Assembly: GCA_012960925.1 (NCBI GenBank)
Contig: DUAG01000019.1
Coordinates: 62,001 to 126,000, forward strand
Direction: 5' to 3'
DNA from: Candidatus Manganitrophaceae bacterium
Lineage (GTDB): Bacteria; Nitrospirota; Nitrospiria; SBBL01; JAADHI01
Length of the DNA: 64,000 nucleotides
This document shows positions 58,726 to 64,000 of this stretch, one piece after another; positions within the stretch are counted from its first letter, which is position 1, and the number at the start of each line of letters is the position of its first letter. A program made the position numbers and the translations under genes. The notes under the pieces are model-generated. The model ran no database searches. It saw nothing but the letters and a program-made list of their open reading frames with translations, and was not told the origin of the DNA.

Positions 58726-59415
58726 ATGAAAAGATCTCTTCTCATTGTTTTTGTTGTGATTACATTGTTCTTCGGCCAGGCACAGCTCCAAAAAAAACTG
58801 GCGCAGTTTAAGCCGGTCGAACAGGAATCGCTTCTTTATCTCCCTTCCGGGAAATATCTAAAACTCCTGGTATTGGGTTATGATCAGGTGCTGGCCGATC
58901 TGCTTTGGATTAAAACAATTGATTACTTCGGTGATCACTATGTGACGGATAAGGAGTACCCCTGGCTCCATCATATCCTGAACCTGATCATTGACCTTGA
59001 TCCTCTTTTTGATTTCCCGTATTTTTTTGGGGGGATTGTTTTGTCTCTTGAGGCCTCTCAGGTGGATCGGGCAAATCAAATATTGGAAAGAGGGATAGAG
59101 GCCTACCCGGAGAAGTGGCAATTCCCGTTCTACATCGGATTTAACTATTATTATCATCAGAAAGATGCAGAGAAGGCTGCTCCGTATATTGAAAAGGCAT
59201 CCTCCCTCCCGGGATCGCCGGCTTATCTAAAGTCTTTGGCCGGGGGACTTTATGCGAAAATAAATAAAAACGAGGCGGCGCTTCGGTTTTACCGGGAGGC
59301 ATATCGAAACGCGACGGATGAGCTTGTCAAGGAGCATATCGAAAAAAAAATAAAGCGTATTCTTTCAGGAATAGACAATTATGATACCGGCGATACAGAT
59401 ACGACATCTGACTAA
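58726..59415 (+). CDS. TPR-containing membrane-anchored protein (PilG-like position)
   Basis: 229 residues. The N-terminal anchor is LLIVFVVITLFFGQAQLQKK, then YLPSGKYLKLLVLGYDQVLA, DLLWIKTIDYFGDHYVTDKE, and a TPR-like helical end (ANQILERGIEAYPEKWQFPF). This protein type precedes ABC transporters next to type IV pilus genes; in Myxococcus such a set is called pilGHI. Homology to PilG is inferred from gene order rather than motif. Its end overlaps the ABC gene by 35 bases. Confidence 0.6.
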   Translation: MKRSLLIVFVVITLFFGQAQLQKKLAQFKPVEQESLLYLPSGKYLKLLVLGYDQVLADLLWIKTIDYFGDHYVTDKEYPWLHHILNLIIDLDPLFDFPYFFGGIVLSLEASQVDRANQILERGIEAYPEKWQFPFYIGFNYYYHQKDAEKAAPYIEKASSLPGSPAYLKSLAGGLYAKINKNEAALRFYREAYRNATDELVKEHIEKKIKRILSGIDNYDTGDTDTTSD

Positions 59416-60313
59416 GCGTTTTCGAAGCGGTTTTTGGATGAAAAAGTCGACGGCCCTGAGCGACCTAAACCTGGAAATCGAGTGTGGGACGACTTTTGGA
59501 TTTCTGGGCCCAAACGGGGCAGGAAAAACAACGACAATGAAGCTGCTGATCGGGGTCCTTCATCCGACCTCGGGCGAGGCCTTCCTCTTTGGGAAGTCGA
59601 TCCGGGAGATTGCCGTGAAGAGGGAAATCGGCTATCTCCCGGAAAGCCCCTATTTCTACGATTATCTGACCGGCTCAGAATTCCTCCATTTTTACGGGCA
59701 GCTCTTTGGGATGGGATCAAGGGAACGGAAAGAAAAGATCGAAATGCTCTTTGAACTGGTCAAACTGAAAGGCTCAGAGCAGATTCAGCTTCGCCGCTAC
59801 TCGAAGGGAATGCTCCAGAGGATTGGCTTGGCGCAAGCCCTGATCAACGATCCGAAGCTTGTCATATTGGACGAGCCGATGTCGGGCCTCGACCCGATGG
59901 GGCGAAAGGATGTCCGTGACATCATTCTTCGTCTGAAGGAAGAGGGGAAGACCGTCTTTTTCAGCACACATGTTCTTTCGGACGCGGAGATGATCTGCGA
60001 CCAGGTGGGAATTATTGTTAAAGGACAGCTTCGAAATGTCGGGCGTCTGGAAGAGATGCTGAATCCAAAGGTGAAATCTGTAGAGGTCTGTGTGAGAGGA
60101 CTCCCTGAGGGAAGGATCCATGCCCTCGACCCCTTGTCGAAGTCGATCACCACCAAAGGCGAAGAGAGTTTGATTTTACTCCAGGATGAGGAGGTCCTGC
60201 CACAACTCATTCAATGGGCAGAACGGGAGGGAGGAAAGATTGTCTCGATCGTTCCGAGACGGGAAACCCTTGAAGACATCTTTATAGAAGAGATGAGGGG
60301 GGAAGGTCCATGA
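59381..60313 (+). CDS. ABC transporter ATP-binding protein (PilH-like)
   Basis: 310 residues. Walker A GFLGPNGAGKTTTMKLLIG, signature RYSKGMLQRIGLAQALINDP, Walker B LVILDEPMSGLDPMGRKDVR, His switch FFSTHVLSDAEMICDQVGII. ABC-2-type exporters of this class move polysaccharides, drugs or lipids, and in Myxococcus the relative PilH is needed for pilus export. It pairs with the permease that overlaps by ATGA. Confidence 0.9.
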   Translation: MIPAIQIRHLTKRFRSGFWMKKSTALSDLNLEIECGTTFGFLGPNGAGKTTTMKLLIGVLHPTSGEAFLFGKSIREIAVKREIGYLPESPYFYDYLTGSEFLHFYGQLFGMGSRERKEKIEMLFELVKLKGSEQIQLRRYSKGMLQRIGLAQALINDPKLVILDEPMSGLDPMGRKDVRDIILRLKEEGKTVFFSTHVLSDAEMICDQVGIIVKGQLRNVGRLEEMLNPKVKSVEVCVRGLPEGRIHALDPLSKSITTKGEESLILLQDEEVLPQLIQWAEREGGKIVSIVPRRETLEDIFIEEMRGEGP

Positions 60314-61077
60314 ACGCCGTCAAGGCCATCGCGGTAAACACCTTTAGGGAGGCGATCCGAAACAAGATCCTGTACAGCCTTATATTCTTTGCCCTCTTGA
60401 TGATGGGTGGCTCTCTTGTTCTCGATCAGGCGACTGTTGGCCAGCGGAGTAAGATTATCAAGGACATGGGCCTTGCCAGCATTAACCTCTTTGGCGTGAT
60501 GATCGCGATTGTCGTCGGGATCGGTCTTGTCTCTAAAGAGATCGAAAAGCGGACCATCTACACGCTCCTGGCAAAACCGGTCCACAGGGCTCAATTCTTA
60601 ATCGGAAAATATTTGGGCATTGTCTTGACCCTTGGAGTGGAGACCCTCTTGATGACGTTTTTTTTCTTTCTTCTGGTCTGGTTGTATGAGGGAGTGATCG
60701 ACCTTGTTCTGCTGAAGGCGATTTTCCTGATCTTCATTGAAATTTCGGTTGTTGCGGCAGTTGCCATCTTTTTTTCTACTTTTTCAACTCCATTTCTCAG
60801 TGGGATGTTTACTTTTTCGATTTATGTGATTGGCCATTTGACCGAGGATTTAAATCGGATCGGCAGCCTTTCAGGGAATTTCGCCTTGGAGAAGTTGACC
60901 GTCTTCTTCTATTATCTTCTGCCCAATCTGGAAAACTTTAATATCAAAGGAGAGGTGGTTCACCATCTCCCACTTCTGCCTGGAAAAATCCTTTTGAGCG
61001 CTTCTTATGGGCTGCTCTATATTTTATTCTTGTTGCTTGCTTCCTCGGCATTCTTTCAAAGGCGGGATTTCAAATGA
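60310..61077 (+). CDS. ABC-2-type transporter permease (PilI-like)
   Basis: 255 residues, six membrane segments (SLIFFALLMMGGSLVLDQAT, MIAIVVGIGLVSKEIEKRTI, FFLLVWLYEGVIDLVLLKAI, FSTPFLSGMFTFSIYVIGHL). The motif EIEKRTIYTLLAKPVHRAQF is the usual cytoplasmic loop of ABC-2 permeases. It makes the channel with the ATPase just upstream and overlaps the next gene by ATGA. Confidence 0.87.
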   Translation: MNAVKAIAVNTFREAIRNKILYSLIFFALLMMGGSLVLDQATVGQRSKIIKDMGLASINLFGVMIAIVVGIGLVSKEIEKRTIYTLLAKPVHRAQFLIGKYLGIVLTLGVETLLMTFFFFLLVWLYEGVIDLVLLKAIFLIFIEISVVAAVAIFFSTFSTPFLSGMFTFSIYVIGHLTEDLNRIGSLSGNFALEKLTVFFYYLLPNLENFNIKGEVVHHLPLLPGKILLSASYGLLYILFLLLASSAFFQRRDFK

Positions 61078-61733
61078 GTTTGAATGGTGGACGAATGAAG
61101 CTTATCAGGACGATTGCGCTTTGTGTTGTCCTGTTCTTCTCTTTGATCTATGTAAAGGTCTTCCTTTCCTCACGGTATGAATTTAAAGAAGCCAGCATTG
61201 CCGATGCGAAGGGAAACATCCGGGATGCGATCATGCATTATGAACGGGCCATCCTCTGGTATCTTCCGGTGGGAGGATATGTTGAACGTTCAGCCGAGCG
61301 GCTCTGGGAGATCGGAAGAGATCTCGAAGAGACCGACATGAAACTCGCATTGATCGCGTACCGATCTCTTCGCAGTGCTTTTTACGCAACACGAAGTTTC
61401 TATACCCCGGGTCGTTCGTGGATTGATCGGACGGATGAAAAAATTGCTGACCTGATGGCCTTAGCCCCTCCGTCCTCTGAGAAGAGTAAAAAAATGAGTC
61501 AAGCCGAACGACGGGATGAGGCCCTGACTATTTTGAAGCGTCCGATGCGGCCCTATGTAGGTTGGTCCATCCTTTTGGAAATCGGCTTCTGGGGGTGGAT
61601 TACAGGAACGCTCCTTTTTATCTTCAGGGCCTTTAATACGGAACATCAGTGGAATATGAGAAGAGGGGTTTTTTGGGGAGGGATCGCGATCTTCTTTTAT
61701 GCCCTCTGGATCATCGGGATGATGAAGGCTTAG
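61074..61733 (+). CDS. Membrane protein of unknown function in the ABC cluster
   Basis: 219 residues. It has an N-terminal helix (IALCVVLFFSLIYVKVFLSS), a periplasmic helical part (EFKEASIADAKGNIRDAIMH) and two C-terminal helices (WSILLEIGFWGWITGTLLFI, GVFWGGIAIFFYALWIIGMM). The repeated helical middle looks TPR-like. Unknown family; co-transcribed with the ABC genes. Confidence 0.7.
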   Translation: MSLNGGRMKLIRTIALCVVLFFSLIYVKVFLSSRYEFKEASIADAKGNIRDAIMHYERAILWYLPVGGYVERSAERLWEIGRDLEETDMKLALIAYRSLRSAFYATRSFYTPGRSWIDRTDEKIADLMALAPPSSEKSKKMSQAERRDEALTILKRPMRPYVGWSILLEIGFWGWITGTLLFIFRAFNTEHQWNMRRGVFWGGIAIFFYALWIIGMMKA

Positions 61734-61735
61734 AA

Positions 61736-61915
61736 ATGAAACTTCTCTATCTGTTTATGGTGATTGTCGGGATTGCAGGGATCGGCCTCGGTTTCTGGGG
61801 GCAACACTCCCTGAAGCGTCCTTATGATAGTTTGAGCGCTCTGATGCTCCCGTTCAGCCTGGTGCTTGGCCTTCTGGGCGTCCTGCTTCTGTGCATCCCC
61901 CTCTTCTTTGGTTGA
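61736..61915 (+). CDS. Small two-helix membrane protein
   Basis: 59 residues from ATG 61736: MKLLYLFMVIVGIAGIGLGF, a polar turn WGQHSLKRPYDSLSALM, and a second helix PFSLVLGLLGVLLLCIPLFF. It follows the previous gene by two bases and closes the cluster, facing the convergent beta-barrel gene at 12 bases distance. No function known. Confidence 0.6.
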   Translation: MKLLYLFMVIVGIAGIGLGFWGQHSLKRPYDSLSALMLPFSLVLGLLGVLLLCIPLFFG

Positions 61916-61926
61916 TTTCCTTCTTT

Positions 61927-62697
61927 CTAAAACCCAACATTAAAGCGTAGAGTATAAAGCGTGATCTTGCTGAAATCGGCCTCAGCCACGATGTTGATGA
62001 TGGGTAATGGGGAAATCTTTACGCCGACAAATGGTTTTGGAAGCGTGGTGTTTGACTCTAAATTTAAAGGAGCGGGAAGATCGACTATTTTACTTTTGAT
62101 CCACACCTGCCCATAACCAATGTAAGGGGTGAGGAAAAGAAAGCCCTTGCTGATAGAGATGTCTGCCCCGGCGGTTTCCAGATCCAGATTGTTAACACCT
62201 AATAGCCTTGTATATGAAGCTCTGACGGCGATTGAGGGGAGGAGCGTATTTCCTTTAATGAAGGCCCACTTGATTGCTCCACCGGCCATCTCAATGTTTG
62301 AATTTGGCACTCGCGCATAAACAGCGCTAACATCGATTCCGAATGGTAGCCCTTTTTGAACGTGAATTTTAGGAAGTGGAATCTGGCTGGGGGCGCCCGG
62401 AGCGATCACCTTCCAATAGGGACTGTCCTGTTTGATATCGACCGCTGTGACTTCAACCCCAATGTCGAAACCGAGGATCCCAAGGGGTTCAGCCGGGGAA
62501 AGGGGGAGATAGCTGACGGCAAGGCCGATCTCCTCACTAAAGTCCTCGAATCCTCCCTGGATCAGCAAGTTGAGGTTGTTCGTCACGGCTGAGTTTATAT
62601 CAAGGTCAGCATTAAATGCTGACGTCGAAGGGGCATTTGTAAAAAGCACGATCCCGAGACCGGCCCAGAAAAAAATTTTTCTTATGCGTACTGACAT
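61927..62697 (-). CDS. Exported beta-barrel protein (outer membrane, DUF6588-like)
   Basis: 256 residues from ATG 62697 (GGAGG before). Signal peptide IFFWAGLGIVLFTNAPSTSA, then an N-terminal strand NADLDINSAVTNNLNLLIQG, alternating strands (IAVRASYTRLLGVNNLDLET, FLTPYIGYGQVWIKSKI) and a C-terminal ITLYTLRFNVGF with terminal Phe. It resembles small outer-membrane beta-barrel proteins; no transport substrate is evident. Family number is my guess. Confidence 0.55.
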   Translation of the reverse strand: MSVRIRKIFFWAGLGIVLFTNAPSTSAFNADLDINSAVTNNLNLLIQGGFEDFSEEIGLAVSYLPLSPAEPLGILGFDIGVEVTAVDIKQDSPYWKVIAPGAPSQIPLPKIHVQKGLPFGIDVSAVYARVPNSNIEMAGGAIKWAFIKGNTLLPSIAVRASYTRLLGVNNLDLETAGADISISKGFLFLTPYIGYGQVWIKSKIVDLPAPLNLESNTTLPKPFVGVKISPLPIINIVAEADFSKITLYTLRFNVGF

Positions 62698-62877
62698 AAC
62701 GACCTCCTCATTAAATAAAAACAATAAGCTATTTCGTTAGGGTTGAAATACAGTTGATCATTCCGGGATAAATGCCCCGGTGTTCTTAAGGGGGAATTCC
62801 AGGAGGGACGAACGAAGGGAACAAATCCCCAAGATCCTGCGCTCCTGACTCATCAGTAAAAAACATTTAAAATCTAC

Positions 62878-62906
62878 TTGACAGTATAAAATACAGAGAC
62901 TATAAT
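62878..62906 (+). promoter_or_regulatory. Consensus sigma-70 promoter of the tRNA-tuf operon
   Basis: TTGACA (62878-62883), 17 bases, TATAAT (62901-62906), both perfect. It lies 131 bases before the first tRNA, as expected for a stable-RNA operon. The rest of 62698-63037 shows no reading frame. Confidence 0.85.
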
Positions 62907-63037
62907 CAGTAGTTTCCCTTGGTATGCCTGTTTTTTTCTCACTCCATCGGGGTGTTTCTCTATTCGTCTCCTAAGTATGAGGTCTTGAACACAAACGCTT
63001 ATTATTACATAGGTTTATGTTTTTGTAAAGGTTGCTG

Positions 63038-63110
63038 GCTGGCGTAGCTCAGTTGGTAGAGCAGCTGATTTGTAATCAGCAGGTCGGGGGTTCAACTCCC
63101 TTCGCCAGCT
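63038..63110 (+). tRNA. tRNA-Thr (anticodon TGT)
   Basis: Acceptor GCTGGCG/CGCCAGC, D-loop AGCTCAGTTGGTAGAGC, anticodon loop TTTGTAA, T-loop GGGTTCAACTCC. CCA not encoded (CCG follows). Same position as thrU in the E. coli tufB operon. Confidence 0.95.
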
Positions 63111-63128
63111 CCGATTATTCTCTGTTGT

Positions 63129-63287
63129 GTAACGATTTAGCCTGCCCATGTTTTTCTCCAGGGCGAGGCGTGAAGAGCGCAGAACCACAGCGTATAGTGT
63201 TGCTATGCGAGGATTCGAGTGCCACAGCATCGCTGCGATGGAGGAATAGGTCTCGCGAAGCCAAAGAGGGGCAGGCTGAGTTGTTAC
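63129..63287. repeat. Terminal-inverted-repeat element, copy 3 (159 bp, inverted)
   Basis: Starts GTAACGATTTAGCCTGCCC and ends GGGCAGGCTGAGTTGTTAC, its inverted repeat. The core is the reverse complement of copies 1 and 2 (AGCGTAT..., GCAGAACC). Inserted between tRNA-Thr and tRNA-Tyr, within the stable RNA transcript. Confidence 0.8.
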
Positions 63288-63312
63288 TGGTTTTGGAAGG
63301 TTTTCTCCGACT

Positions 63313-63398
63313 GGGGAGGTACCCGAGTGGACAAAGGGAACAGACTGTAAATCTGTCGCCTATGGGCTTCGGAGGTTCGAATCCTCCTCTCCCCACCA
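63313..63398 (+). tRNA. tRNA-Tyr (anticodon GTA)
   Basis: Class II tRNA with long variable arm. Acceptor GGGGAGG/TCTCCCC, anticodon loop CTGTAAA, T-arm GGAGGTTCGAATCC, encoded CCA at 63396-63398. Confidence 0.95.
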
Positions 63399-63487
63399 GG
63401 GGCATCTTTTTTTGATAAGTTGTCCCCTTGTTGTGTTTTTTTCAATCAAGGGGTTGGAAGCCGGGCTTACTTGAGAAGAAGTTCGAT

Positions 63488-63563
63488 GCGGGAATAGCTC
63501 AGTTGGTAGAGCGCTAGCCTTCCAAGCTGGATGTCGCGGGTTCGAATCCCGTTTCCCGCTCCA
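63488..63563 (+). tRNA. tRNA-Gly (anticodon TCC)
   Basis: Acceptor GCGGGAA/TTCCCGC, D-arm AGCTCAGTTGGTAGAGC, anticodon loop CTTCCAA, T-arm GCGGGTTCGAATCCCG, encoded CCA. Confidence 0.95.
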
Positions 63564-63636
63564 GGTATGTAGTTCGTATTGTCGGAATTTGGAGTGGTCA
63601 GGCTTCGTTCTGTCATTAACCGGGAAGAGCAGCGTT

Positions 63637-63712
63637 GCCCTTGTAGCTCAGTTGGTAGAGCACATCCTTGGTAAGGATGAGGTCACCGGTTCAATTCCGG
63701 TCGAGGGCTCCA
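63637..63712 (+). tRNA. tRNA-Thr (anticodon GGT)
   Basis: Acceptor GCCCTTG/CGAGGGC, anticodon loop TTGGTAA, T-arm ACCGGTTCAATTCCGGT, encoded CCA. The order Thr-Tyr-Gly-Thr-tuf matches thrU-tyrU-glyT-thrT-tufB. Confidence 0.95.
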
Positions 63713-63770
63713 AGTGTTTTAATTGCATGGATTAGATTGTTTTGTGGACGGAAGAAGGAGGAGCGAATAG

Positions 63771-64000
63771 ATGGCGAAGGCTAAATTTGAGCGAACGAAG
63801 CCTCATATTAATATCGGGACGATCGGGCATGTGGATCATGGGAAGACGACACTGACCTCAGCGATCACGAAGGTCCTGGCAGCGAAGGGTGGCGCGGAGT
63901 ACCTGGCGTATGACTCGATAGACAAGGCCCCTGAAGAGCGAGATCGAGGGATCACCATCGCGATTGCCCATGTGGAGTATGAGACGGACAATCGGCACTA
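63771..64000 (+). CDS. tuf: Elongation factor Tu (5' part, cut by window edge)
   Basis: The 76 residues read [20 protein letters not shown] with G1 motif [14 protein letters not shown] and the effector stretch [27 protein letters not shown] lies at 63755. EF-Tu brings aminoacyl-tRNA to the ribosome. Compared with the common family form ERERGITIATAHVEY, it has [11 protein letters not shown]; harmless. 59 bases separate it from tRNA-Thr. Confidence 0.97.
   Translation, partial: MAKAKFERTKPHINIGTIGHVDHGKTTLTSAITKVLAAKGGAEYLAYDSIDKAPEERDRGITIAIAHVEYETDNRH

Overview
The window is a chromosomal stretch of a Gram-negative, respiring bacterium with an outer membrane. Evidence for this is a CusCB-type efflux system, fused porin-cytochrome, outer-membrane porins, type IV pilins, a complete F1Fo ATP synthase, a TatA protein, monomeric NADP-isocitrate dehydrogenase and HisZ. 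The tRNA Thr-Tyr-Gly-Thr-tuf order is the one known from E. coli tufB. The mix of Cyc2-like and c-type cytochromes, serine-pathway pair and pilin/ABC genes resembles Nitrospirota or deltaproteobacterial-type lineages. This placement is inference; no rRNA gene is present.

Layout. 1-7 kb (mostly minus): copper/silver efflux genes (cusB cut by the window edge, broken cusC), a broken hypothetical gene, an NHL propeller and a heavy-metal-associated protein, then on the plus strand an ArsR regulator, MerF and a CxxC carboxymuconolactone decarboxylase-like protein. 7-12 kb: a tetraheme cytochrome c and a Cyc2-like fused porin-cytochrome (candidate extracellular electron transfer pair), then a GAF-GGDEF protein. 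Almost every gene in 1-12 kb carries a one-base indel or a truncated end; genes from 12 to 51 kb are intact.

12-30 kb: housekeeping genes. These are HAD phosphatases, cyclophilin, a lipoprotein cytochrome, ferritin, a ttuB-ttuA-trmI operon for tRNA T-loop modification, the nine-gene atp operon (atpZ to atpC), a porin, uvrC and icd. 30-44 kb: yebC-ruvCAB-moaB-fnr, HU, a class V aminotransferase with serA (serine synthesis), hisZ, dnaB, tatA and a TPR lipoprotein. 44-62 kb: two type IV pilins (one behind a sigma-54 promoter), then a surface-glycan locus with a GT-C/TPR membrane protein, a GT2, three GT4 glycosyltransferases, two asparagine-synthase-like amidotransferases, a flippase and a methyltransferase. 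Two graveyards of gene scraps lie inside it, and a PilGHI-like TPR/ABC-transporter set follows. 62-64 kb: a beta-barrel protein, four tRNAs and tuf (cut by the window edge).

The most notable items are: the tetraheme/Cyc2-like cytochrome pair; a previously unlisted family of 136-161 bp terminal-inverted-repeat elements present three times (after the tetraheme gene, between ruvA and ruvB, inside the tRNA cluster) with covarying stems; the TtuB-TtuA-TrmI operon; a point where two divergent metal genes have both lost their N-termini; long hairpins between atpG and atpD and between serA and hisZ; and strings of G (G9-G12) that could switch expression.
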